Positions 10,012 through 17,520 of a stretch of DNA of 64,000 bases are shown here, in pieces (the stretch's first letter is position 1; each line of letters opens with the position of its first letter). The stretch covers positions 23,664-87,663 of the forward strand of contig NZ_CANLZR010000006.1 in NCBI RefSeq assembly GCF_947495705.1. Reading direction: 5' to 3'. The notes under the pieces were generated by a model that saw only the letters and a list, made by a program, of their open reading frames with translations, made no database searches and was not told where the DNA came from. This DNA comes from an uncultured Phycicoccus sp. GTDB taxonomy: Bacteria; Actinomycetota; Actinomycetes; Actinomycetales; Dermatophilaceae. The translations under genes and the position numbers were made by a program.

Positions 10012-11186
10012 GCGACACCTGCCGAGAGCTCGCGCTCGATGGCCTCCATGAGGTGCTCCTGCACCTCGGGGACGCCGATCCGGGCGACGACACTGGCGAA
10101 GAAGCCCCGCACGACGAGGCGCCGGGCCTCGTCCTCGGGGATACCGCGGGCCATGAGGTAGAACAGCTGCTCGTCGTCGAAGCGGCCCGTGGCCGACGCG
10201 TGCCCCGCGCCCTCGATCTCGCCGGTCTCGATCTCGAGGTTCGGCACCGAGTCGGCGCGCGCGCCGTCGGTGAGGATGAGGTTGCGGTTCAGCTCGTAGG
10301 TGTCGGTGCCCTCGGCGCTCGCCCGGATGAGGACGTCACCGACCCACACGGTGCGTGCGGTGTCGCCCTGGAGGGCGCCCTTGTACTCGACGTTGCTCCG
10401 GCAGTGCGGGGCCTCGTGGTCGACGAACAGGCGGTGCTCCAGGTGCTGGCCGGCGTCGGCGAAGTACACCCCGAGGCCCTCGAAGGACCCGCCGGGCCCG
10501 GTGTACGACGTGTTGGTGTTGAGCCGCACGACGCCGCCCCCGAGGGTGACGGCGATGTGCCGTGCGCTCGCGTCCCGGCCCACGACGACGTCGTGCTGCG
10601 CGAGGTGGTGGCTGCGGTCGTCCCACTCCTGGACGGAGACGAGCGTGACGTCGCTGCCGTCGCCCGCGAGGACGGTGAGCATCTCGGAGTAGTCGGCGAC
10701 ACCGGAGTGCTCGAGCACGACGGTGGCCCGGCTGAACCGGCCCACCCGCACGAGCAGGTGCCCATGGACCAGCTGCTCGGGCGCGCCCGACAGCCGGATG
10801 CGGACCGGCTCGGAGAGCTCGGTGTCGGCCGGCACGTCGACGACGGCCACGCCGCCGCTGTGCTCGGCGGCGACGACGGCGGCCCGGTCCTGGGGCTGCG
10901 GGACACCGAGGTCACGCCACTCCTGGACCGGCATCGTCGTCAGCGTGACGCCCGCGGGCAGGTCCTGGGACCAGTCCAGGCACGCACCCGTGGCCTCGTC
11001 ACGGAAGAACCGGCCGAGGCGGTCGACGGGGGTGAACCGCCACTCCTCCTCGCGCCCGGCCGGGACCGGGAAGGCGGAGACGTCGAAGGACGACGTGCGT
11101 TCGGCGCGCGACTGGTCGGGGACCATCGTCGCGGCGCTGTCGGTGTGCGCCCCGTCGGCGGGGCGCTGTGGGGTCAGCAGGCTCAT
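10008..11186 (-). CDS. sufD: SufD scaffold subunit
   Basis: Beta-helix subunit that pairs with SufB and SufC to form the Fe-S assembly scaffold. The C-terminal block is recognisable (GRFDDEQLFYLMARGI, then EARRLVVRGFF), as is the central HCRSNVEYKG segment. The 392-residue product starts at the ATG at 11186, with GAGGA 9 bases upstream; a longer in-frame N terminus lacks similarity and runs through the untranslated leader. This is the only suf gene separated from its predecessor by more than a few bases (85 after sufB), and that gap holds a hairpin. Confidence 0.95.
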   Translation of the reverse strand: MSLLTPQRPADGAHTDSAATMVPDQSRAERTSSFDVSAFPVPAGREEEWRFTPVDRLGRFFRDEATGACLDWSQDLPAGVTLTTMPVQEWRDLGVPQPQDRAAVVAAEHSGGVAVVDVPADTELSEPVRIRLSGAPEQLVHGHLLVRVGRFSRATVVLEHSGVADYSEMLTVLAGDGSDVTLVSVQEWDDRSHHLAQHDVVVGRDASARHIAVTLGGGVVRLNTNTSYTGPGGSFEGLGVYFADAGQHLEHRLFVDHEAPHCRSNVEYKGALQGDTARTVWVGDVLIRASAEGTDTYELNRNLILTDGARADSVPNLEIETGEIEGAGHASATGRFDDEQLFYLMARGIPEDEARRLVVRGFFASVVARIGVPEVQEHLMEAIERELSAGVA

Positions 11187-11232
11187 CGTGTGGGGTCCTC
11201 GCGAAGTATCTGGGGGAGCGGAGCGGAGCGGG

Positions 11233-11251
11233 TCCCACGGTCTGCGTGGGA
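11233..11251 (-). promoter_or_regulatory. Hairpin in the sufB-sufD gap
   Basis: TCCCACG / CGTGGGA makes a perfect 7-bp stem with a 5-base loop in the sole sizeable gap of the suf operon. No -10 is obvious in the gap. It could set sufB:sufD ratio by RNA processing or partial termination. Confidence 0.4.
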
Positions 11252-11271
11252 AGAACTTCGTGGGGTGCACA

Positions 11272-12693
11272 TCAGCCGACCGCTCCTTCCATCTGCAGCT
11301 CGATGAGTCGGTTGAGCTCAAGGGCGTACTCCATGGGGAGCTCCTTGGCGATGGGCTCGACGAAGCCGCGCACGATCATCGCCATCGCCTCCTCCTCGGT
11401 CATCCCGCGGGACATGAGGTAGAACATCTGGTCCTCGGACACCTTCGAGACCGTGGCCTCGTGGCCCATCTGGACGTCGTCCTCGCGGATGTCGACGTAC
11501 GGGTAGGTGTCGGAGCGGCTGATCGTGTCGACGAGCAGGGCGTCGCACACGACCGAGCTCTTCGAGCCGGTGGCGCCCTCCAGGATCTGGACCAGCCCCC
11601 GGTACGAGGTGCGCCCGCCGCCGCGTGCGACCGACTTGCTGACGATCGAGCTCGACGTGTTGGGCGCGGCGTGGACCATCTTGGACCCGGCGTCCTGGTG
11701 CTGGCCCTCGCCCGCGAAGGCGATCGAGAGCGTCTCGCCCTTGGCGTGCTCGCCGAGGAGGAAGACCGCCGGGTACTTCATCGTGACCTTGGAGCCGATG
11801 TTGCCGTCGATCCACTCCATCGTCGCGCCCTCGGCGCACGTGGCGCGCTTGGTGACGAGGTTGTAGACGTTGTTCGACCAGTTCTGGATCGTCGTGTAGC
11901 GGACGCGGGCGTTCTTCTTCACGACGATCTCGACGACCGCGGAGTGCAGCGAGTCGGACTTGTAGATGGGCGCGGTGCAGCCCTCGACGTAGTGCACGTA
12001 GGAGCCCTCGTCGGCGATGATCAGCGTCCGCTCGAACTGGCCCATGTTCTCGGTGTTGATCCGGAAGTACGCCTGCAGCGGGATGTCGACGTGGACGCCC
12101 GGGGGTACGTAGATGAACGAGCCGCCGGACCAGACCGCGGTGTTGAGGGCGGCGAACTTGTTGTCGCCCGCGGGGATCACGGAGGTGAAGTACTCGCGGA
12201 ACAGGTCCTCGTGCTCGCGCAGCCCGGTGTCGGTGTCGACGAAGATGACGCCCTTCTCCTCCAGGTCCTCACGGATCTGGTGGTAGACGACCTCGGACTC
12301 GTACTGGGCCGCGACGCCGGCGACCAGACGCTGCTTCTCGGCCTCGGGGATGCCGAGCCGGTCGTAGGTGTTCTTGATGTCCTCGGGCAGGTCCTCCCAG
12401 CTGGTGGCCTGCTTCTCGGTGGACTTCACGAAGTACTTGATGTTCTGGAAGTCGATGCCGGTGAGGTCGCTGCCCCAGGTCGGCATGGGCTTCTTCTCGA
12501 ACAGCCGGAGCGACTTGTGGCGCAGGTCCTGCATCCACTGCGGCTCGCTCTTGCGGTCGGAGATGTCCTGGACGACCTCGGCGGACAGGCCCCGCCGCGC
12601 GGTCTCGCCGGCGGTGTCGCTGTCGGCCCAGCCGAACGCGTACTTCCCGAGGTCCTTCAGACCGGGGTTGAGCTCTTCGATGTGGCTCGTCAT
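11272..12693 (-). CDS. sufB: SufB scaffold subunit
   Basis: Core scaffold of the SUF machinery on which Fe-S clusters are built. The 473-residue sequence has the typical N-terminal helical region, then beta-helix blocks including [16 protein letters not shown] [28 protein letters not shown], and the C-terminal [17 protein letters not shown]. Length is standard. The ATG overlaps the sufR stop as ATGA, so the repressor and scaffold are translationally coupled. High similarity to the family is evident along the whole length. Confidence 0.97.
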   Translation of the reverse strand: MTSHIEELNPGLKDLGKYAFGWADSDTAGETARRGLSAEVVQDISDRKSEPQWMQDLRHKSLRLFEKKPMPTWGSDLTGIDFQNIKYFVKSTEKQATSWEDLPEDIKNTYDRLGIPEAEKQRLVAGVAAQYESEVVYHQIREDLEEKGVIFVDTDTGLREHEDLFREYFTSVIPAGDNKFAALNTAVWSGGSFIYVPPGVHVDIPLQAYFRINTENMGQFERTLIIADEGSYVHYVEGCTAPIYKSDSLHSAVVEIVVKKNARVRYTTIQNWSNNVYNLVTKRATCAEGATMEWIDGNIGSKVTMKYPAVFLLGEHAKGETLSIAFAGEGQHQDAGSKMVHAAPNTSSSIVSKSVARGGGRTSYRGLVQILEGATGSKSSVVCDALLVDTISRSDTYPYVDIREDDVQMGHEATVSKVSEDQMFYLMSRGMTEEEAMAMIVRGFVEPIAKELPMEYALELNRLIELQMEGAVG

Positions 12694-13385
12694 CGCGATG
12701 GCCTCTCAGTGGTGGGGGTCGGGACGAACGTGGTGCAGACGTGGTCGCCGTGGGCGAGGGTCGCCAGGCGTTGGACGTGGACGCCGAGGAGGCGGGAGAA
12801 CGCCTCGGTCTCGGCCTCGCACAGCTCGGGGAACTCGGTCGCGACGTGCTGGACCGGGCAGTGACCCTGGCACAGCTGCACCCCGGTGAGCGCTGCGGGG
12901 GCGCCAGGTGTTCCCACCGGGCGGGCGGAGGCGGCGTAGCCCTCGGCGTTGAGCGCCTCGACGAGCGCGTCGGTGCGCGCCTCGGCGTCCTCGCCCGCCG
13001 CGTCGACGCGGTCGGCGAGGCGGTCCTCGAGACCGGCCATCCGCTCGACGGCGAAGGCGTGGACGGCGTCCTCGCCCCCGGTGCGGCGCAGGAAGCGCAG
13101 CGCCTCGCCGGCAAGGTCGTCGTAGCCCGAGGCGAGTGCCCGGTGGCCGGCCTCGGTGAGGACCCACACCTTGGCGGGCCGGCCCCGGCGGCGCGGCCCC
13201 CCGGCCTCGCGGGACTCCACGAGCCCGGCGGCGTGCAGGTTGTCGACGTGGCGGCGCACCGCGGTCTCGGTGAAGCCGAGGGTCTCGACGAGAGCGGTGA
13301 TGCTGACCGGGCCCTCCTGGCTCACGACACGCAGCAGCCGGTCGCGGGTGCGCGACTCATCGGTGCGGGTGTCGGTATTAACCAC
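12690..13385 (-). CDS. sufR: SufR Fe-S-sensing repressor of the suf operon
   Basis: Winged-helix (ArsR/DeoR-like) regulator heading the suf operon. The HTH lies at about 15-75 ([19 protein letters not shown], wing [13 protein letters not shown]). The C-terminal half has a cysteine cluster, [10 protein letters not shown] then ELCEAE and VCTTF, matching the Fe-S-binding motif of SufR. SufR proteins repress suf when they carry a cluster and release it when clusters are scarce. The GTG start at 13385 lies 6 bases after a -10 hexamer, so the operon mRNA is predicted to be leaderless. Autoregulation is inferred from position and from dyads at the promoter. Confidence 0.93.
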   Translation of the reverse strand: MVNTDTRTDESRTRDRLLRVVSQEGPVSITALVETLGFTETAVRRHVDNLHAAGLVESREAGGPRRRGRPAKVWVLTEAGHRALASGYDDLAGEALRFLRRTGGEDAVHAFAVERMAGLEDRLADRVDAAGEDAEARTDALVEALNAEGYAASARPVGTPGAPAALTGVQLCQGHCPVQHVATEFPELCEAETEAFSRLLGVHVQRLATLAHGDHVCTTFVPTPTTERPSR

Positions 13386-13391
13386 ACACCC

Positions 13392-13421
13392 ATGTTAGGT
13401 AATTGCGGGGACGACGTCCAA
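13392..13421 (-). promoter_or_regulatory. suf operon promoter, predicted leaderless
   Basis: TTGGAC (13421-13416), 18-base spacer, TAACAT (13397-13392), then 6 bases to the sufR GTG. An 11-bp dyad GGACGaCGTCC (13409-13419) overlaps the -35, and a TAAC...GTTA pair flanks the start. Either could be the SufR operator; neither matches the CAAC-N6-GTTG site described for other SufR proteins. Confidence 0.6.
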
Positions 13422-13432
13422 GGAAGGGTGCC

Positions 13433-14386
13433 CTAACCGGTCGGTCCGGGTGCGTCCCGGACGCCGCTGGGCTCCGGGTCCGGCCCGTCGGCGGTGTCGT
13501 CGTCCTCGATCGAGAGGAAGACCGAGGGCATCCGCCGGCGGGGCGGGGCCACCGACTCCGCCCCGAAGACCCGCTCCCGCAGCGGCGCCGACATGACCCC
13601 CAGCGGCGCGGTGAGGACGTAGCCGTAGGCGACGACGACGAGGGTGAGGCCCGGTGCGAGGGCGAGCCCGAGGAGCACGGCGACGACGACGGCCGCGGTG
13701 CCCACGCGGGCCCGGGGCGTCTCGGGCGAGAGCAGGTTGCGGAAGGACCGGAACCGGATCGTCATGATCATGAGCAGGGCCGGCACGATGCTGACGAGCA
13801 GCGGGAACCACGCGCGCCACGGCCCGGTGCCCGGCCCCCAGTGCGGTGAGTCGAGCGCGAAGATCGTCGCGATGACGACGGCGGCCGCACCGGGCGAGGG
13901 CAGCCCGACGAAGTAGCGCTTGTCCTCGGCCGGGTCGATGGTGACGTTGAACCGCGCCAGCCGGAAGGCAGCGCACGCCAGCCAGAGGAACGCGACGAGC
14001 CAGGCCAGGATCGGCCACTCGTCCAGGGCCCAGGTGTGCACGAGCACGGCCGGGGCCACCCCGAACGAGATGAGGTCGGCGAGCGAGTCGAGCTGCAGGC
14101 CGAACGGCGATGTCGCGCCGACGAGCCGCGCCACGAAGCCGTCGGCGATGTCGAGGACGATCGACAGCGCGATGAGGACGGCGGCGGCGGTGAAATGCCC
14201 ACGGAACGCGAGCAGCACCGACGCGAAGCCGCTCATCAGGTTGAACGTCGTGAACGTGCTCGGTGCGAGCAACCGGGCGCGTTCGCGCTTGGGCAGCTGG
14301 CGGAGCGAGACGACCTGGGCCCCGGTCGGCGACACGAGCCGCCAGCGGTCCAGGATCCGCCGGCGCGGGGCCGGGTCGCCGCTCAC
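13433..14386 (-). CDS. pssA: CDP-diacylglycerol-serine phosphatidyltransferase
   Basis: Integral membrane CDP-alcohol phosphotransferase that makes phosphatidylserine from CDP-diacylglycerol and serine. The full signature DG-x2-AR-x8-G-x3-D-x3-D is present: D82 G83, A86 R87, G96, D100 and D104. Several membrane helices follow (for example FLWLACAAFRLARF and later Val/Leu-rich segments). The GTG at 14386 overlaps the psd stop as GTGA, coupling it to the next enzyme of the pathway. The 317-residue length includes a C-terminal acidic tail of about 50 residues. Confidence 0.93.
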   Translation of the reverse strand: MSGDPAPRRRILDRWRLVSPTGAQVVSLRQLPKRERARLLAPSTFTTFNLMSGFASVLLAFRGHFTAAAVLIALSIVLDIADGFVARLVGATSPFGLQLDSLADLISFGVAPAVLVHTWALDEWPILAWLVAFLWLACAAFRLARFNVTIDPAEDKRYFVGLPSPGAAAVVIATIFALDSPHWGPGTGPWRAWFPLLVSIVPALLMIMTIRFRSFRNLLSPETPRARVGTAAVVVAVLLGLALAPGLTLVVVAYGYVLTAPLGVMSAPLRERVFGAESVAPPRRRMPSVFLSIEDDDTADGPDPEPSGVRDAPGPTG

Positions 14387-15057
14387 GTGGTCGCCGCCGC
14401 AGCCGAGGCGGGCCAGCGCGCGATGACGGTCTCCCCCGCGACGACCCGCTGCCCGACGGTGACGAGGAGCTCGCACTCGGGCGGGACGAAGACGTCCATC
14501 CGGGAGCCGAACTTCATGAGGCCGATGCGCTGCCCGGTGCTCAGCTCGTCGCCGGGCGCCACCCGGGTCACGACCCGGCGCGCCATGAGTCCCACGATCT
14601 GGCGCACGTGCACCCGGCGGGTCGCCCCGTCGACCTCGCGCTCGAGGGTGATCTCGGACCGCTCGTTGAGGTGCGCGCTCTCGTGCCGGTAGGCCGCGAA
14701 CCAGCGGCCCGGCTTCTGCACCACCTCGGTGACCCGCCCCCCGTAGGGCGAGCGGTTCATGTGGACGTCGAAGGCCGACAGGAAGATGCTCACCTGCTGC
14801 CAGTCCCCCTCGGGAGCGACACCGTCCTGGCCGTCCCCGGCGTACATGACCTTGCCGTCGGCCGGGGAGAGCACGTCGTCGACCGGGACCGGGGTGTGGT
14901 CGGGCGTGCGGTCCGGGTCGCGGAAGAACGCGGCCACGGCCAGGGGCAGGGCTCCCAGGACGAGCGCCGCGCCGGGGCGGCGTGCGAGGAGGGCGAGGGC
15001 GGCGGGCACGGCGGCGACCGCTGTGGCGGGTCCGGCCTCCCGGTCGATGCGTGGCAT
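14383..15057 (-). CDS. psd: Phosphatidylserine decarboxylase proenzyme (short type)
   Basis: Decarboxylates phosphatidylserine to phosphatidylethanolamine. It is the short (224 aa) archaeal/actinobacterial type that self-cleaves at Gly-Ser to generate a pyruvoyl group; the site is G184-S185 in KFGSRMDVFVP. Other conserved blocks are LSPADGKV (63-70) and SAFDVHMNRSP (94-104). A hydrophobic N terminus (about 11-45) should anchor it to the membrane. The ATG at 15057 lies 7 bases after a TAGGGT -10, so the psd-pssA mRNA is predicted leaderless. Confidence 0.93.
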   Translation of the reverse strand: MPRIDREAGPATAVAAVPAALALLARRPGAALVLGALPLAVAAFFRDPDRTPDHTPVPVDDVLSPADGKVMYAGDGQDGVAPEGDWQQVSIFLSAFDVHMNRSPYGGRVTEVVQKPGRWFAAYRHESAHLNERSEITLEREVDGATRRVHVRQIVGLMARRVVTRVAPGDELSTGQRIGLMKFGSRMDVFVPPECELLVTVGQRVVAGETVIARWPASAAAATT

Positions 15058-15064
15058 GGGCCCA

Positions 15065-15074
15065 ACCCTAGGAT
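15065..15074. promoter_or_regulatory. Bidirectional promoter with overlapping -10s, both leaderless
   Basis: In ACCCTAGGAT the minus strand reads TAGGGT (15070-15065), 7 bases before the psd ATG. The plus strand reads TAGGAT (15069-15074), 8 bases before the ABC ATPase ATG. The hexamers share two bases, and the two start codons are only 25 bases apart. Neither strand has a good -35. Confidence 0.65.
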
Positions 15075-15082
15075 GAGCAGCC

Positions 15083-15790
15083 ATGACGGTGGTGGCGGCG
15101 GTGCGCGAGCTCCGCCGCGTGTTCGGCGGGACGGTCGCGGTCGACGGCGCCGGGTGGAGCGCCGCAGCGGGCTCGGTCACCGCGGTGCTCGGCCCGAACG
15201 GGGCCGGCAAGACCACGACCATCGAGTGCCTCGAAGGCCTCCAGCGCCCCGACGCCGGGTCGGTCCGGGTCCTGGGAGCCGACCCGTGGCGGGCACCGGC
15301 CGAGCACCGCGCGCGGGTGGGGGTGATGCTCCAGGAGGGCGGGCTCCCCACGACCGCCCGCCCCCTGCCCCTGCTGGTCCATCTCGCCGCGTTGCACAAC
15401 ACGCCACGGTCCGTCGACGACCTCGCGGCGCGGCTCGGCATCCACGAGTTCGCCCGCACCGCGGTGCGCCGGATGTCGGGGGGTCAGCGGCAGCGGGTCG
15501 CCCTCGCCGCCGCCCTCGTCGGCACCCCCGACGTCCTCTTCCTCGACGAGCCCACGGCCGGGCTGGACCCGCACGCCCGCCTCGACGTGTGGGACCTCGT
15601 CCGCGAGGAGTCCCGGCGCGGCGCCGGGGTCGTCCTCACGACGCACTCCTTCGAGGAGGCCGAGCGGCTCGCCGACCGGGTCGTCGTGATGGCCCGCGGC
15701 CGGGTCGTCGCCGACGGCACGCTCGACGAGGTGCGCAGCGGCAGCCGGCTCGAGGATGTCTACTTCGCCCTGACCCGGGACGCCCGATGA
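15083..15790 (+). CDS. ABC exporter ATP-binding protein
   Basis: A 235-residue ATPase of the DrrA/CcmA-like exporter class. It has Walker A GPNGAGKTTT, signature MSGGQRQRVAL, Walker B DVLFLDEPTAGLDP and the switch histidine in TTHSFEEAE. The ATG at 15083 lies 8 bases after a TAGGAT -10, so it may be read from a leaderless mRNA. It overlaps the permease by ATGA. Such a pair beside ctaA is common in actinobacteria and is often assumed to be linked to heme or cytochrome oxidase assembly, but the substrate is not known. Confidence 0.9.
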   Translation: MTVVAAVRELRRVFGGTVAVDGAGWSAAAGSVTAVLGPNGAGKTTTIECLEGLQRPDAGSVRVLGADPWRAPAEHRARVGVMLQEGGLPTTARPLPLLVHLAALHNTPRSVDDLAARLGIHEFARTAVRRMSGGQRQRVALAAALVGTPDVLFLDEPTAGLDPHARLDVWDLVREESRRGAGVVLTTHSFEEAERLADRVVVMARGRVVADGTLDEVRSGSRLEDVYFALTRDAR

Positions 15791-16533
15791 CCGCGACCCC
15801 CGCGCCGGCCCGCCGGCGCGTCCTCGCCCAGGCGCGGTTCGAGACCCGCACGCTCCTCGCCAACGGCGAACAGCTGCTCGTCTCACTCGTCCTGCCCGCC
15901 CTGGCGCTGGCCGGGCTCACCCTCGCCGCCGTGCCCGACCTGGGCCCGAGCCGTCGGGTCGACGTCGCCACGGCCGGCGCGCTCGCGCTCGCGGTCCTGT
16001 CGACGGCCTTCACCGGCCAGGCCATCGCGACCGGCTTCGACCGCCGGGCCGGCGTCCTGCGCCTGTTCGGGACGACGCCGCTCGGGCGCGGCGGGCTGCT
16101 CGCGGGGAAGGCCGTGGCGGTGCTGACGGTGCTGGCCCTCCAGGTCCTCGTCATCGGTGCGCTCGGCGCGGCGCTCGGGTGGCGACCGGACCCGGGCGGG
16201 CTGTTGCCGGCCCTCCTCGGCCTGCTGCTCGGCGCCGGCACGTTCGTCGCGCTCGCGCTGCTCCTCGCCGGGACGGTCCGCGCGGAGGCGGTCCTCGCCC
16301 TCGCGAACCTCGCGTGGATCCTGCTGCTGGGCCTCGGCGTGCTCCTGCCGACCGCCGAGCTGCCGGACGCCCTGGGGGGCGTGGCCCGGGCGCTGCCGTC
16401 CGGGGCGCTCGGGGACGCGGTGCGCGCCTCGCTGCTCGACGGGACCTGGCCCTGGCAGCAATGGCTCGTCCTGACGGCCTGGGGCCTCGCGGCCGCAGCA
16501 GCCGCCGGCCGCTGGTTCCGCTGGTCCGGCTGA
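15787..16533 (+). CDS. ABC exporter permease
   Basis: A 248-residue integral membrane protein with about six helices, such as LLVSLVLPALALAGLTLAA, ALALAVLSTAFTGQAIA, AVLTVLALQVLVIGALG and ILLLGLGVLLPTAE. It fits the ABC-2 permease type that pairs with DrrA-like ATPases. RLFGTTPLGRGGLLAGK resembles the cytoplasmic coupling region of that family. Its start overlaps the ATPase stop. It is followed by a hairpin and then ctaA with its own promoter. Confidence 0.85.
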   Translation: MTATPAPARRRVLAQARFETRTLLANGEQLLVSLVLPALALAGLTLAAVPDLGPSRRVDVATAGALALAVLSTAFTGQAIATGFDRRAGVLRLFGTTPLGRGGLLAGKAVAVLTVLALQVLVIGALGAALGWRPDPGGLLPALLGLLLGAGTFVALALLLAGTVRAEAVLALANLAWILLLGLGVLLPTAELPDALGGVARALPSGALGDAVRASLLDGTWPWQQWLVLTAWGLAAAAAAGRWFRWSG

Positions 16534-16544
16534 GGCGGAGCCCG

Positions 16545-16567
16545 TCCGGGCGACGAGCGCCCCCGAC
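16545..16567 (+). terminator. Hairpin after the ABC permease
   Basis: GTC-c-GGGCG, loop ACGAG, CGCCC-cc-GAC forms an interrupted stem just before the ctaA -10. Probably ends the exporter transcript; no U tract. Confidence 0.4.
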
Positions 16568-16568
16568 G

Positions 16569-16574
16569 TACCAT
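16569..16574 (+). promoter_or_regulatory. ctaA -10 (TACCAT), leaderless spacing
   Basis: TACCAT fits TAnnnT and is followed by 7 bases and the ctaA GTG. No SD-like sequence is seen before the start. Confidence 0.55.
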
Positions 16575-16581
16575 CGATGCT

Positions 16582-17508
16582 GTGACCGCGACGCTCCTGC
16601 CACAGTCCGTCTCGTCCGTGTGGGTGCGGCGCTGGACCTGGGCGACGCTCGTCGCGAACGTCGTCATCATCCTCACCGGCGGGCTCGTCCGGCTGACCGG
16701 TTCGGGCCTCGGCTGCCCCACGTGGCCGCGCTGCACGGACGACTCGTTCGTCCCGCACCGCGAGCTCGGCGCGCACGGCCTCATCGAGTTCGGCAACCGG
16801 CTCCTCACCTACGTCCTCATCGCCATCGTCCTCGCCACCGTCGTCGCCGTGTGGCGCTGGGCCGGCACGAGCCGGTCGCTGCGTCAGCACGCCGTCGTGC
16901 TCGCGTTCGGCATCCCGCTCCAGGGCGTCGTCGGCGGCATCACCGTCCTCACCGACCTCAACCCGTGGATCGTCGCCGTCCACCTCCTGCTCTCCCTCGT
17001 CCTCGTCGCGCTCTCGGTGTGGCTCGTCGTGCGCGTCCGCGGTGTCGCGGGGCCGGCCGCGGACCGCGGCGTCCGACGGCTCGCCGCCGCCCTGTACGCG
17101 CTGGTGTGGGTCGCCGTGTACCTCGGCACCGTCGTCACGGGCAGCGGGCCGCACGCCGGTGACGCGAACGCCCCCCGCAACGGGCTCTCCCCCGAGACCT
17201 GGAGCCACATCCACGCCGTCGCCGTGTACGCCCTCGTGGCCGTGACCCTCGCTCTCTGGTGGGCCGTGCGGGGCACCCCGTTGCGCCGCGCCGCCACCGT
17301 CGTCCTCGGCGTCGAGCTCGCCCAGGGAGCGGTCGGGTTCGTCCAGTACTGGACCGGCCTGCCCGTGCCCCTCGTGACCCTGCACCTGCTCGGAGCCGCG
17401 GCGCTCGTGGCCGCCGCGACGTGGCTGGTCCTGCTCGTGAACGGCGCCCCGGGCGCACGACACGACGACGCCGAGCAGCACCGCGTCCGCTCCGGCGCGG
17501 AGCGCTGA
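16582..17508 (+). CDS. ctaA: Heme A synthase (COX15/CtaA)
   Basis: Multi-helix membrane protein that oxidises heme O to heme A for aa3-type cytochrome oxidase. The N-terminal half shows GGLVRLTGSGLGCPTWPRC (33-51), with the C45/C51 pair of the CtaA family, then HGLIEFGNRLLT (65-76) with conserved heme-site residues. The second half repeats the pattern (TGSGPHAGD, then HIHAVAVYALV). Length 308 aa is normal. The GTG start lies 7 bases after TACCAT. Its partner ctaB lies 3.2 kb away on the other strand, beyond a LuxR regulator. Confidence 0.95.
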   Translation: MTATLLPQSVSSVWVRRWTWATLVANVVIILTGGLVRLTGSGLGCPTWPRCTDDSFVPHRELGAHGLIEFGNRLLTYVLIAIVLATVVAVWRWAGTSRSLRQHAVVLAFGIPLQGVVGGITVLTDLNPWIVAVHLLLSLVLVALSVWLVVRVRGVAGPAADRGVRRLAAALYALVWVAVYLGTVVTGSGPHAGDANAPRNGLSPETWSHIHAVAVYALVAVTLALWWAVRGTPLRRAATVVLGVELAQGAVGFVQYWTGLPVPLVTLHLLGAAALVAAATWLVLLVNGAPGARHDDAEQHRVRSGAER

Positions 17509-17515
17509 TCCGCGC
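17495..17515. terminator. Hairpin around the ctaA stop codon
   Basis: GCGCGGA / TCCGCGC is a perfect 7-bp stem whose 7-base loop holds the ctaA TGA (17506-17508). It lies 5 bases before the stop of the convergent LuxR gene and may serve both strands. Confidence 0.5.
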
Positions 17516-17520
17516 GGGTC

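Noticed and set aside
13386..13432. CAAC-N6-GTTG SufR box upstream of sufR
   Set aside because: Not present; only the related TAAC...GTTA pair and a separate dyad were found.
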